Positions 10,077 to 18,538 of a stretch of 64,000 nucleotides of DNA are shown piece by piece. This DNA comes from Kribbella caucasensis. GTDB taxonomy: Bacteria > Actinomycetota > Actinomycetes > Propionibacteriales > Kribbellaceae. The notes beneath the pieces were generated by a model, which did not search any database, was not told where the DNA came from, and worked only from the letters and a program-made list of their open reading frames with translations. Every line of letters begins with the position of its first letter. The stretch's first letter is position 1. The stretch lies in contig NZ_SNWQ01000001.1 in NCBI RefSeq assembly GCF_004361855.1, positions 1 to 64,000 on the forward strand, written 5' to 3'. The position numbers were made by a program, and so were the translations under genes.

Positions 10077-10646
10077 GTGGCGGCGAAGAAGAAAAAGGTC
10101 GTGCTGTCCGATCCGCGGGCGATCCGGGCGATCGCGCATCCGGCCCGGCAGCGGATCATCGACGAGCTCTACAACGGCCGGGTGCTGACCGCGACCGAGT
10201 GCGCCGAGCTGGCCGGGCTCACCCCGTCGGCGACCAGCTACCACCTGCGGGCGCTGGAGCGATGGGGCATCGTCGAGCGCGCGGACACCTCGGCCGACGG
10301 CCGGGAGCGGCCATGGCGGGCCTCGGCGACGAGCCTCGAGGTCTCCTCCCAGCCCGGCGTCGCCGGCCGGCTCGCGAGCCAGGCGATGGTGCGGACGGCG
10401 GTCGACCGGTTGATCGAGCAGTTCACCGCGATGCCGGCCTCGGACCCGTGGGACGAGCTGAGCATGCTGCGCCGGAGCCGCCTCTGGCTGACCAAGGACG
10501 AGGCCGAGCAGCTGAACAAGGAGCTCAACGCCCTGCTCGACCGGCACCGCCGGGGACGGTCGGCGACGAACCATCCGGCCGGGACGCGCGAGGTCAGCAC
10601 CCTGTTCGCAGCCGTGGCGCTCGGAAAGCCGCCAGAGGACAACTGA
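10077..10646 (+). CDS. ArsR-type winged-helix regulator
   Basis: About 189 residues. The N-terminal winged helix carries ALTHOUGH-short but clear ArsR hallmarks: DPRAIRAIAHPARQRIIDELY, then TATECAELAGLTPSATSYHLRALERWGIVER, the recognition helix of this fold. No metal-binding ELCVCDL-like Cys motif is seen, so the ligand is more likely organic. GTG 10077 is chosen because the domain begins right after it and a TACGCT -10-like hexamer ends 6 bp before it, suggesting a leaderless mRNA; an ATG at 10014 is in frame but would lie inside the operator. It is divergent from the MFS exporter. Confidence 0.8.
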   Translation: MAAKKKKVVLSDPRAIRAIAHPARQRIIDELYNGRVLTATECAELAGLTPSATSYHLRALERWGIVERADTSADGRERPWRASATSLEVSSQPGVAGRLASQAMVRTAVDRLIEQFTAMPASDPWDELSMLRRSRLWLTKDEAEQLNKELNALLDRHRRGRSATNHPAGTREVSTLFAAVALGKPPEDN

Positions 10647-10707
10647 ACTGTTAGCGACGATCCGCCCCGGCCGGAGTACCTTCGAAGGAGAGACATTTCC
10701 ACCGCGG

Positions 10708-11163
10708 GTGGTCGTCATGCAGTCCTGGATGATCTGGTTGAGTATCGCGGCCGTGCTCGGCGTCGCTGAGCTGCTGACGGCCACGTTTGACTTACTGCTG
10801 CTCGCGATCGCCGCGATGGCCGCCGCCGCCATCGGGGCGCTCGGGCTGGGCTTCGGGATCCAGCTGGTCGCGTTCGCCGTCACCGCGGCCGCGATGATCA
10901 CGCTGGTCCGCCCGATCGCCCGCCGGCACCTGACCGGTACGCCGCAACTGCGGTCCGGGGTGTCCGCGCTGATCGGCCGCGAGGCGGTCGTGCTCAGCGC
11001 CGTCGGCCGCGAAGCCGGGCGGGTCAAGATCGGCGGCGAGGAGTGGACCGCCCGGTCGTACGATCCCGACCTGCTGATCCCGGCCGGGACCCGCGTCGAC
11101 GTCTTCGCCATCGAGGGTGCGACCGCCCTCGTACATCCCCGGGAGGAACCATGGCCGAACTGA
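10708..11163 (+). CDS. NfeD-like membrane protein
   Basis: 151 residues. Three N-terminal hydrophobic segments (residues ~8-75) precede a C-terminal OB-like domain: GREAVVLSAV, GRVKIGGEEWTARSYD and IPAGTRVDVFAIEGATALV are typical of NfeD C-terminal domains. NfeD partners SPFH proteins in membrane microdomains, and the next gene is an SPFH protein overlapping by 13 bp. The start may be GTG 10708 or ATG 10717; a GAAGGAG sits at ~10684. Confidence 0.85.
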   Translation: MVVMQSWMIWLSIAAVLGVAELLTATFDLLLLAIAAMAAAAIGALGLGFGIQLVAFAVTAAAMITLVRPIARRHLTGTPQLRSGVSALIGREAVVLSAVGREAGRVKIGGEEWTARSYDPDLLIPAGTRVDVFAIEGATALVHPREEPWPN

Positions 11164-12068
11164 TCGTCGGGCTGATCGCCGCCTTGCTGGCCATCGTGCT
11201 CGTACTACGGACCGTGCGGATCGTTCCACAGGCGCGAGCCAGCAACGTGGAGCGCCTCGGCCGGTACCTGCGCACCCTCGAACCGGGGCTGAACATCGTC
11301 ATCCCGTTCGTCGACCGCCCTCGGTCGCTGATCGATCTGCGTGAGCAGGTGGTGTCGTTCGAACCGCGGTCGGTGATCACCGAGGACAACCTGGTGGTCG
11401 ACATCGACACCGTGCTCTACTTCCAGGTGACGGACCCGCGCGCGGCGGCGTACGAGATCGCCAACTTCCTCCAGGCGATCGAGCAGCTCACCGTCACCAC
11501 CCTGCGCAACGTGATCGGCAGCATGGACCTGGAGGTGACGCTGACCTCCCGCGAGCACATCAACTCCACCCTGCGCGGCGTCCTCGACGAGGCGTCCGGC
11601 AAGTGGGGGATCCGGGTCAACCGGGTCGAGCTGAAGGCGATCGACCCGCCGCACTCGATCAAGGAGTCGATGGAGAAGCAGATGCGCGCGGACCGGGAGA
11701 AGCGCGCCACCATCCTCACCGCCGAGGGGCAGCGTCAGGCCCGGATCCTGACCGCGGAGGGCGACCGGCAGGCCGCGATCCTGCGGGCCGAGGGTCAGGC
11801 GAGGGCGATCGACACCGTGTTCGACGCGATCCACCGCAACGACCCGGACCCGAAGCTGCTCGCGTACCAGTACCTGCAGATGCTGCCCGAACTGGCGAAG
11901 GGGCCGGGCAACACGTTCTGGGTGATCCCGTCCGAGGTGACGTCGGCGCTGCAGAACGTCACGAAGGCCTTCACCCCGACGGCTCCGGCACCGCCGCTAC
12001 CGCCGGCGCCCACGCCGACCACCAACGGGAAGACCACGGAGATACAGCGGACCACGGATTATAGTTAA
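11151..12068 (+). CDS. SPFH/band 7 (stomatin-like) protein
   Basis: 305 residues. One N-terminal membrane helix (AELIVGLIAALLAIVLVL) is followed by the SPFH domain: GRYLRTLEPGLNIVIPFVDR, DNLVVDIDTVLYFQVTDPRA, NVIGSMDLEVTLTSRE. An Ala/Glu/Arg-rich coiled coil (TILTAEGQRQARILTAEGDR) comes next, then a Pro-rich tail. It probably forms membrane-scaffold oligomers with the overlapping NfeD protein. ATG 11151, with GGGAGG just upstream, is preferred to in-frame starts further upstream because these lie inside the NfeD gene. Confidence 0.92.
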   Translation: MAELIVGLIAALLAIVLVLRTVRIVPQARASNVERLGRYLRTLEPGLNIVIPFVDRPRSLIDLREQVVSFEPRSVITEDNLVVDIDTVLYFQVTDPRAAAYEIANFLQAIEQLTVTTLRNVIGSMDLEVTLTSREHINSTLRGVLDEASGKWGIRVNRVELKAIDPPHSIKESMEKQMRADREKRATILTAEGQRQARILTAEGDRQAAILRAEGQARAIDTVFDAIHRNDPDPKLLAYQYLQMLPELAKGPGNTFWVIPSEVTSALQNVTKAFTPTAPAPPLPPAPTPTTNGKTTEIQRTTDYS

Positions 12069-12098
12069 CGGTTTGCCTGACCCTGCAAAGATTGGTGC

Positions 12099-12764
12099 AT
12101 GGGGGAACCTCTGCACGCGCTGGCGATCGCTGTGCCGACTGCGGGATTCGCGGCGCTGGCCTATCTGGTCGTCGGGCTGGTCATCGGGATCGAGAGCATG
12201 GGCATTCCGTTGCCCGGGGAAACCACTTTGATCGCGGCCGCGTTGCTCGCGTCCCAGGGTGATCTGAAGCTGGTGCTGGTGATCGCCGCGGCCGCGACCG
12301 GGGCGATCGTGGGCGACTCGATCGGCTACCTGATCGGGCGCAAGGCCGGCCGCGGGTTGTTCGAGCGACTCGGCCGCCGGTCGAAACACTTCTCCGAGGA
12401 GCGGATCCAGCGGGCCGAGCGGTACTTCCACAAGTACGGTGTCTGGACGGTCTTCTTCGGCCGGTTCGTCGCGCTGCTGCGGATCTTCGCGGGGCCGATG
12501 GCGGGGATGCTGCGGATGCCGTATCCCCAGTTCCTGGTGGCGAACGCGGCCGGCGGTATCGCCTGGTCGACCACGATCGGGATCGTTGCCTACAACATCG
12601 GTGACAGCGCGGACAAGATCTTCGGTGAGCTGTCGTTGTGGGCGCTCGCCGCGGTCGCGGTCCTCGGGATCGCGGGGTACGCCGTCTACCGACTACGCCG
12701 GCGCCGCGTTCCCGTCGTACCGGCCTCCGTAGTACCGGCTGACGTGGAGTCAGCGGACTCGTAG
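12099..12764 (+). CDS. DedA family membrane protein
   Basis: 221 residues. The SNARE-associated/DedA signature is clear: ESMGIPLPGETTLIAAALLA near residues 28-47 (conserved E and PGE), then a re-entrant segment GRFVALLRIFAGPMAGMLRM and FLVANAAGGIAWS. Members are involved in lipid carrier recycling and membrane homeostasis. The gene ends 15 bp inside the convergent lipoprotein gene. It is 30 bp after the SPFH gene and may be cotranscribed. Confidence 0.92.
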   Translation: MGEPLHALAIAVPTAGFAALAYLVVGLVIGIESMGIPLPGETTLIAAALLASQGDLKLVLVIAAAATGAIVGDSIGYLIGRKAGRGLFERLGRRSKHFSEERIQRAERYFHKYGVWTVFFGRFVALLRIFAGPMAGMLRMPYPQFLVANAAGGIAWSTTIGIVAYNIGDSADKIFGELSLWALAAVAVLGIAGYAVYRLRRRRVPVVPASVVPADVESADS

Positions 12765-14042
12765 GACCAGGCTCGGGGTGGCGGTGCCGAAGACGGGTGT
12801 GCCCAGGTAGGTGGTGCCGGGGACCAGGAAGCGGTACGCGAAGATGCCCGGCCGGGTCGCCCTGAACGCGATCGAGGCGCGGCCGTTGCGGATCGGGGCG
12901 GCCTTCACGTTGCCCCAGGCGCGGCCGTTCCAGAACTGCAGCATCGCGGTGCTGTTGATCACCGGGCGGACCACGACGGCCGCGGTGATCACCTCGTTGC
13001 GGTTGTGCGTGTTGCCGCCGGCGTACCCGGCGCCCTGGATGAGCAGGCGGCTCCGGGTCAGGAACGCCTTGCTGCTGGACGCCGACGAAAGCGATCCGGT
13101 CCGGCTGTGCAGCGGCACGTACGCCCGGTACGAACGGGTGCCCTGGGTGTTCACCCGGATCTCGAAGTGCCCGCCCGCTTGGGTCGCCCCGCGGCCGACC
13201 TCGACCCACGGAGCACTGGCGTTGCTCTGGGCAAGCATCACCACCGGCAACCCGGCCGTCGTGGTCTGTTGCACCGTGCAACGACTCTCCGCACAGCTGA
13301 CCTGTCGCTGAACGGTCCGCCCGCGGATCATCATCTGCTTGCCGAACGTCCACAACGTCGGTACCGCGACCGTGGTGGACGTGGTCCGCCCGGCGATCTC
13401 CGCGCCGGTCAGCGAGGACCACTCGTTCTTGGCCCGGAGCTGGAAGAAGTACGGCGGCTTGACGTTCTTCAGCACCTGACTGGTCTTCGTGGTGGCCGCC
13501 GCGACCGCCCGGAACGGCTGCCCGTTGCTGCCGATCACCGGGGTGTACTGCTGGCTCCCGGTCGGCACGTCCAGCGGATCACCCGGAGTGAAGTCCTGCG
13601 CGGCCGCCGGCACCCTCCACGTCACCACGACGTCACTGCCGCGCGGCGTGGCGACGGCGTCGGTCGGGCGCAGCGGCCCATCGGTGTCGAACATCGGCGA
13701 CCTGGCCGACTTGCTGGTCACCCCACCCTGCGACGTACCTATGGCGACCGCGATCTTGTAGTTCCCGTCCGGCGGGAAGGCCGAGGTCGGGATCGCCCAG
13801 CTGTTCGGCTCGGCCGCGGCCAGGTACTTCACGTACGACGGGCTGCTGGAGACCACGCCCTCGATCGAGATCCGGTTCGGCTGGTTGTCGTCCTTCCAGC
13901 TCACCTTGACCGCCGATCGCGCCTTGTCCGCCCAGCCGATGGTCACACCGGTCGGAGTCGGGTCGGACGAGCACGCGGTGAGCGTGCCACCGACCACGAG
14001 CAGCGCCGTGACGGCGGCAAGCGAGGGCCGACACCCGACCAT
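12750..14042 (-). CDS. Secreted lipoprotein, paralog 1 of 3
   Basis: 430 residues with a lipoprotein signal peptide ending LTAC (Cys near residue 24). The mature part has two fibronectin-III-like segments. The first opens PTGVTIGWADKARSAVKVSWKDD and the second contains a W-R-V-P element and an F-x-L-R-A-K-N-E-W-S motif that closes it. A C-terminal beta-rich domain carries LQFWNGRAWGNV and ends FAYRFLVPGTTYLGTP. The same three-part design occurs in the proteins at 14578 and 18539. No catalytic residues are evident, so an adhesion or cell-surface role is possible but unproven. Confidence 0.75.
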   Translation of the reverse strand: MVGCRPSLAAVTALLVVGGTLTACSSDPTPTGVTIGWADKARSAVKVSWKDDNQPNRISIEGVVSSSPSYVKYLAAAEPNSWAIPTSAFPPDGNYKIAVAIGTSQGGVTSKSARSPMFDTDGPLRPTDAVATPRGSDVVVTWRVPAAAQDFTPGDPLDVPTGSQQYTPVIGSNGQPFRAVAAATTKTSQVLKNVKPPYFFQLRAKNEWSSLTGAEIAGRTTSTTVAVPTLWTFGKQMMIRGRTVQRQVSCAESRCTVQQTTTAGLPVVMLAQSNASAPWVEVGRGATQAGGHFEIRVNTQGTRSYRAYVPLHSRTGSLSSASSSKAFLTRSRLLIQGAGYAGGNTHNRNEVITAAVVVRPVINSTAMLQFWNGRAWGNVKAAPIRNGRASIAFRATRPGIFAYRFLVPGTTYLGTPVFGTATPSLVLRVR

Positions 14043-14179
14043 CCCGCCTCACCTGCCCTCAGTCTGTACAACCGCGTAGACGATACATAGTGAGGACATG
14101 TCACTGCCTAGGCGGAAGACCGAATCGTGATACTTACCACCGCAACCACCCGGCCGGCGCCGCTCACCGGGACCAGATC

Positions 14180-14581
14180 GTGATCCTGCCCGCCGACGTC
14201 TGCCGCGACCGCTTCACCACCGCCGACCGCGTCTTCCTGGCCACCACGGGCGCCGATCTCGTCCCACACATCGTCCCGGTCACCTTCGCCCTGACCGACG
14301 ACGTCGTCCTGATCGCCGTCGACCACAAGCCCAAGACCACCCGGAACCTGCGCCGCCTCCGCAACATCGCTGCCAATCCGCGCGTCGCCCTCTTGCTCGA
14401 CCACTACGAGGCCGACTGGACCCACCTCTGGTGGATCCGAGCCAACGGCACCGCCACCGTCGTCCCCGACGCCCCCACCGCCCCGTTGACCGCCAAGTAC
14501 CCCCAGTACGCCGAGACTCCCCCGTCCGGCCCCTTCATCGTCATCACCGTGGAGCGGTGGACCGGCTGGTCCGCGAGCTAG
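14180..14581 (+). CDS. PPOX class F420-dependent protein (TIGR03668/Rv0121c type)
   Basis: 133 residues forming the split beta-barrel of the flavin/deazaflavin PPOX fold. The hallmark is VPHIVPVTFALTDDVVLIAVDHKPKTTRNLRRLRNIAANPRVALLLDHYEADWTHLWWIR-like sequence across residues ~25-90; the DHKPK and LLLDHY segments match the family in which F420 is the expected cofactor. GTG 14180 is chosen because homology begins at once after it; an in-frame start at 14090 would add unrelated residues. It lies between two of the secreted paralogs but on the opposite strand. Confidence 0.82.
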   Translation: MILPADVCRDRFTTADRVFLATTGADLVPHIVPVTFALTDDVVLIAVDHKPKTTRNLRRLRNIAANPRVALLLDHYEADWTHLWWIRANGTATVVPDAPTAPLTAKYPQYAETPPSGPFIVITVERWTGWSAS

Positions 14582-15813
14582 ACGGTGGTGAGGACGAAGT
14601 TCGGTGAGTAGGTCGCCGCGACGAACAGTCCGTTGAAGGTGATGTTCGGGACGTAGTACCGGTAGGCGACCCGACCGGGGATCGTGCTGACGAACTGGCC
14701 GCGGGCGAAACCGGAGTTGATCAGCACGTCCTTCACGTGCACCCAGGTCTTGCCGTTCCACCGCTGCAGGTGGACTCGGCCGTTGAACCGGGGATCGACG
14801 TTGAGGTCGGCGGTCGCGGTCTGGCCGCGCTTCAGCACCGGCGTGTAGAAACCGGCCGACGTCACCCTGTGCACGGTGGTCAAGGTCGCTGGGGCCGACA
14901 CCGCGCCGTACCAGACCTCGGAGGTCGATGCGAAGCCGGGCGTCACCACACGGTACTGACGGGTGCCGCGGTTGGTCACCCGGAACGCGTAACCGCCGGA
15001 GGAGTTGCCGACGGTGGTGCCGACGACGTACCACGGCGACGTGGCCGAGTTGCGCGCGTGCAGGATCATCTGTCGCTGGACCGGGTGCCCGTAGTTGCCC
15101 TGGATCAGCGATTCCCTGCCGTAGAGCCCTCGGCTGGGGACCTGCACGGTGAGCCTGGCTGTGCGGACGGCGACCTTCGCGCCTACCGTCTCGGTGGACC
15201 ACTCGTTCCGCGCCCGGACGCTGAAGTTGTAGGTCGGCGCGGGGTTGGTGAAGGACAGCACGGTGGTCGAGATCGGCCCTCCAAGCGGCTTCACCTGCCC
15301 ACCGACCTCGTACTGCGGGAGGAATCGCAGCGCATCGGGCTGGTCCAACGGATCGTTCGGCGTCGAGTCGGCCTGCTGCTCCAGCTTCCACTGCACAGTC
15401 ACACCGGTCGCAGCCTGACTCACCGCCACGGTCTCCGGCGCAGCATTGAGGGCCATGTGGTCGAACCGCGGCGAAGCAACCATCGGACCCGTGTCGCCCG
15501 CAGCGGTGCCGGCCGCCACGGCGATGGTGTAGATCCCGAAACCGGAGCCAAGGTCGCTCGTCGGAATGTCGATCTCATTCGCCGCCCCCGCCAGCACCTG
15601 CGCGTCCCACACCTTGGTGGACCCCCACAGCACCCGAACGACATTCGGCCGGTCGCCATCCTCGTCCCAACTCACATGGACAGCCCCAAAAGTGTCGTCC
15701 TTCCAACCAATCTGCAAATCCGTCGGAGCAGGATCGGCAGCGGCTGCGGGCGTCGCGACAAGCCCGGCCGCGAGTAGACCGACGGCGACGGCGAGGGCGG
15801 GCCAATTCTTCAT
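14578..15813 (-). CDS. Secreted protein, paralog 2 of 3
   Basis: 411 residues with a classical signal peptide (cleavage near AAAADPAP). Same plan as its neighbours: an FN3-like domain opening PTDLQIGWKDDTFGAVHVSW, a second FN3-like domain with a STPNDPLDQPDAL linker and FSVRARNEWSTETVG, then the C-terminal domain with VHLQRWNGKTWVHVKDVL and GRVAYRYYVPNITFNG. It starts 12 bp after the surviving tail of paralog 3, so the two were once adjacent genes in an operon. Confidence 0.8.
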   Translation of the reverse strand: MKNWPALAVAVGLLAAGLVATPAAAADPAPTDLQIGWKDDTFGAVHVSWDEDGDRPNVVRVLWGSTKVWDAQVLAGAANEIDIPTSDLGSGFGIYTIAVAAGTAAGDTGPMVASPRFDHMALNAAPETVAVSQAATGVTVQWKLEQQADSTPNDPLDQPDALRFLPQYEVGGQVKPLGGPISTTVLSFTNPAPTYNFSVRARNEWSTETVGAKVAVRTARLTVQVPSRGLYGRESLIQGNYGHPVQRQMILHARNSATSPWYVVGTTVGNSSGGYAFRVTNRGTRQYRVVTPGFASTSEVWYGAVSAPATLTTVHRVTSAGFYTPVLKRGQTATADLNVDPRFNGRVHLQRWNGKTWVHVKDVLINSGFARGQFVSTIPGRVAYRYYVPNITFNGLFVAATYSPNFVLTTV

Positions 15814-17530
15814 TCTTGGTGCCTCTCAGGCAGTGGTGGTGAGGACGAAAGTGTTGGAGTACGCCGCGGCGAACCATTGGCCGTTGGAGTTCACCGAGGG
15901 AACGCAAACGGTCTTTGCTGGACACTGATTGTGCGCCGTCGGGCTTCGGCGCGGGGGTGCGTGGCCCTATATGGGCGGGGTCGGGTGGGTCGAGTGGGAT
16001 GCGCAGCTGGATGTGGACGTGCGAGCCGGTGACGTTCACGTCTTCGATGAGCAGGCGCATCAGTTGTTGGCGTTGCGGGCGGTCGAGTTGATCGATGACG
16101 CCGCGGATCTGGTTCGCGAAGTCGGTCACGCGGCGGCGGAGCAGGTTGCCGTGCGCGAGCGCGGTTCGCTCGGCGGCGAGCGCGGCGCGTTTGGCGGTCA
16201 GCTCGTTGTGACGGGTGGCGACCTCGCGGGAGCGTCGCTGCAGTTCGGGCATCTCGATCAGCCCGGCTTGGAAGAGGTCGACGAGCCGGCGCCGCTCGGC
16301 TGTCGCGCTGTCGATCTTGCGGTCGAGGCGGGCGAGCTCGGCGCCAAGAAGCTCATCGTCGGGGACCGGCTGGGTGAGGGCGACGGCTTGTTCACCGGCC
16401 AGTAGTAACGCCGGTTCGGTGAGTGCGGCGCGGACGTGGTCGAAGACGAACTCGTCGAGGGCGTCGGCGCGGATGTTGCGTTCGGGACAGCGGCGCTCTT
16501 CACCGCCGGCGCGGAGTGGGTCGTGGTTGCGGCAGTAGTAGTAGCGGTGCCAGGCGCCGTTGCGGCCGCGCATCTTGTGACAGTTGGTGCCGACGCGGCA
16601 GACACCGCACTTGACCAGGCCCTTGAGCAGGAAGGCTCCGGGCTCGGCGCGCCGTGGGCTCCACTGGCTGTTGTCGTAGGCGACGCGGCTCACGGCCTGG
16701 AACTGCTCGTCGGTGATGATGGCCGGGCAGTCGATCGAGATCCACTCCTCACGCGAGCGCGCGACCTGCCGGGTGCGCCAGGCCGGTGCGGCCGCGGACA
16801 CGGTCTCGGTGCGGTTGTAGTAGACCCGCCCGACGTAGGCCTCGTTGCGCAGCAGCCGGCTCAGGGTGGAGTGGCCCCACGTGGGCCGACCGGTCGGTGA
16901 GGGCACGGCGTCAGCGTTGAGCCGGCGGCAGATCTCGCGGATCGTTGTGCCGCCGGCGCGGTCGGTGAAGATGCGGCGCACCACAACCGCCTCGGGTTCA
17001 TAGACCTCCAGATGCGCCGGCCCGGTCGCGGCGCTGCGGGCGACGCGCCGGTAGCCGTAGGGCGCCTTCCAGGTGGTGATCTCGCCGGCCCGGGCGCGGA
17101 ACAGCTTGCCGCGCCGGTAGCGCTCTGCGATCTTGGCCTTCTCGTACTCGGCGATCACACCCTGCACCTGGGTGAGCAGCACGGCTTGCGGATCGTCGGC
17201 GGCCAGGTCGGGCGCGTCGGTGAAGTGCACGGCGACGCCGAAGCGGGCCAGCTCATCGAGCACCAGCACCTGGTAGGCGTAGGCGCGAGCCAGTCGGTCC
17301 GGGGACAGGCACCACACCGCCTCGAACAGGCCAGACTCGGCGGCATCACGGAGCGCGTCTAGCCCGGGCCGGTCCAGCCGCCCGCCAGAGTGCCCGTCGT
17401 CGACGTACTCACTGATCAGCTCGTGACCGGTGGCGGTGACGTGCTCACGCAGCACGGCCAGCTGCGAGCCGATCGTGCCGCGCTCGGCCTGCCGCTCTGT
17501 GGACACCCGAGCGTAGAGCGCGACCTTCAT
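15575..17530 (-). CDS. Large serine recombinase (integrase)
   Basis: 651 residues as it reads now. The N-terminal resolvase domain has YARVSTERQ (nucleophile Ser near residue 10), then SPDRLARAYAYQ. A recombinase domain follows with GTTIREICRRLNADAVPSPTG and LSRLLRNEAYVG. A zinc ribbon near residue 300 has CGVCRVGTNC and a downstream C-R-N-H...C, and a coiled coil lies near 370-460. ATG 17530 has GGAGG 8 bp upstream and overlaps the previous stop. Codons beyond ~535 are read from host DNA and run into paralog 2, so the native C-terminus is lost on integration. It should mediate integration and excision of the element. Confidence 0.92.
   Translation of the reverse strand: MKVALYARVSTERQAERGTIGSQLAVLREHVTATGHELISEYVDDGHSGGRLDRPGLDALRDAAESGLFEAVWCLSPDRLARAYAYQVLVLDELARFGVAVHFTDAPDLAADDPQAVLLTQVQGVIAEYEKAKIAERYRRGKLFRARAGEITTWKAPYGYRRVARSAATGPAHLEVYEPEAVVVRRIFTDRAGGTTIREICRRLNADAVPSPTGRPTWGHSTLSRLLRNEAYVGRVYYNRTETVSAAAPAWRTRQVARSREEWISIDCPAIITDEQFQAVSRVAYDNSQWSPRRAEPGAFLLKGLVKCGVCRVGTNCHKMRGRNGAWHRYYYCRNHDPLRAGGEERRCPERNIRADALDEFVFDHVRAALTEPALLLAGEQAVALTQPVPDDELLGAELARLDRKIDSATAERRRLVDLFQAGLIEMPELQRRSREVATRHNELTAKRAALAAERTALAHGNLLRRRVTDFANQIRGVIDQLDRPQRQQLMRLLIEDVNVTGSHVHIQLRIPLDPPDPAHIGPRTPAPKPDGAQSVSSKDRLRSLGELQRPMVRRGVLQHFRPHHHCLRGTKNEELARPRRRRRSTRGRACRDARSRCRSCSDGFADWLEGRHFWGCPCELGRGWRPAECRSGAVGVHQGVGRAGAGGGGE
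15826..15927 (-). pseudogene. Severed 3' end of secreted paralog 3
   Basis: On the minus strand this stretch reads CPAKTVCVPSVNSNGQWF, then AAAYSNTFVLTTTA and a stop (TGA at 15826-15828). It aligns with the end of paralog 2 (NGLFVAATYSPNFVLTT). The matching 5' part ends at ~18553, so this tail was cut off by the mobile element between them. Confidence 0.75.
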
Positions 17531-17847
17531 CGCGCACCTCCGGTCACGGTGATCGGCGAGACTTGTCGTGCCGCCGCAGCATCGAGCAGGAACTGGTAGC
17601 CAGCGGCCAGCGCGTCGAGTCGCGGATCGGCGTGTGGACTCCACGCCGGCCGAGACGCACCGACCAGCTCGGCGACGAAGATCGGGTCGCTGACTGGCCA
17701 GGTGATCAACCCGGCCAGTCCTCGTCGAGCGAACCGAGCCGCGGCCAGATCATCCGGCAGTCTGTCGTGCTCGAGCAGATGAGCGCGCAGCGCCTCGTAG
17801 TCGACCTGGGCCGCCTCGGTCGGCGGCCAGAACGACCGGGTGCTCAC
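17527..17847 (-). CDS. Small element protein of unknown function
   Basis: 106 residues starting at GTG 17845-17847, which overlaps the stop of the upstream HTH gene (GTGA); its own stop overlaps the recombinase start (ATGA). Near residues 6-25 it has FWPPTEAAQVDYEALRAHLL, which resembles FFLPADKVQVKYEMLRAHVV in the neighbouring HTH protein (F-x-P-x5-Q-V-x-Y-E-x-L-R-A-H). The remainder is helical and Ala-rich. It might be an accessory or directionality factor for the recombinase; this is inference from position only. Confidence 0.7.
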   Translation of the reverse strand: MSTRSFWPPTEAAQVDYEALRAHLLEHDRLPDDLAAARFARRGLAGLITWPVSDPIFVAELVGASRPAWSPHADPRLDALAAGYQFLLDAAAARQVSPITVTGGAR

Positions 17848-18269
17848 CGCAGCCGGGCCCGCTCGATGGTGCGCCGGTGCAGACGCACCCCGTACTGGTC
17901 GGCGACCTGCTCGACCAACTCGCCCGCACCGGCCGCGGACTCCCGGATGAACGTCACGATCTCCGGCCGCAGCTTCACCGGGCCGCGCCGGCCACGTGCC
18001 TCGTCGAGCAGCCCCGACATCCCGGACTCGGAGAACGAGGCGAGAACCAGGTAGAACGCCGCACGCGAGTAGCCATGCTCCGCCGCAGCCTCGGTCACCG
18101 GCTGCCCGTCCACCACGTGGGCGCGCAGCATCTCGTACTTGACCTGAACCTTGTCCGCAGGCAGGAAGAACGCCCCGCCGCGGCTGAACAACCCGGCGCG
18201 CACCGCGTCGGGGTTCGCGTGCAGCAGTCCAGCCTCGGTCAGCGCTGCTAGTCGACTCGTACCGCTCAT
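17844..18269 (-). CDS. Helix-turn-helix protein of the mobile element
   Basis: 141 residues. The middle, PVTEAAAEHGYSRAAFYLVL, reads as a transposase-like or homeodomain-like HTH (helix, G-Y turn, recognition helix). It is followed by a basic RGRRGPVKLRPE segment and a second helical pair. ATG 18269 is preferred, with GGAGG 8-12 bp before it. It is the first gene of the element's three-gene coupled unit and may regulate it or act as an excision factor. Confidence 0.72.
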   Translation of the reverse strand: MSGTSRLAALTEAGLLHANPDAVRAGLFSRGGAFFLPADKVQVKYEMLRAHVVDGQPVTEAAAEHGYSRAAFYLVLASFSESGMSGLLDEARGRRGPVKLRPEIVTFIRESAAGAGELVEQVADQYGVRLHRRTIERARLR

Positions 18270-18538
18270 GTCGTCCACCTCCAGCAGTGAACGCTAGAAC
18301 CAGCAACCCTGGTCGTCTAGCATTTACCGCCGCGTGTCGCAGATCAGTAGTGCTTGCTTGTCCAAATCTCCCGTTTTGGAAGGCCATACACAGCCAGACG
18401 AGGCATTTATAGATTGACATGCGGCATTCTTTACTAGACATCACAGTGTGCTCCTCACTGCAGGCCGCCGCAAGCGACGACGGTGATCAGGGTGGAGATA
18501 CAGACCCGGCACCGGCTCGCTCGGCCTCAGCGTGACCG
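18270..18538. other. Leader region of the mobile element
   Basis: 269 bp without a supported gene, more AT-rich than its surroundings (for example TTTATAGATTGACATG near 18406-18421). It should hold the promoter of the three-gene unit and the right-hand attachment arm. In a closed circle, the frame from the recombinase would continue across the junction and stop either at 18441 (crossover option 2) or near 18485 (option 1), so part of this region encodes the native recombinase C-terminus. Confidence 0.5.
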
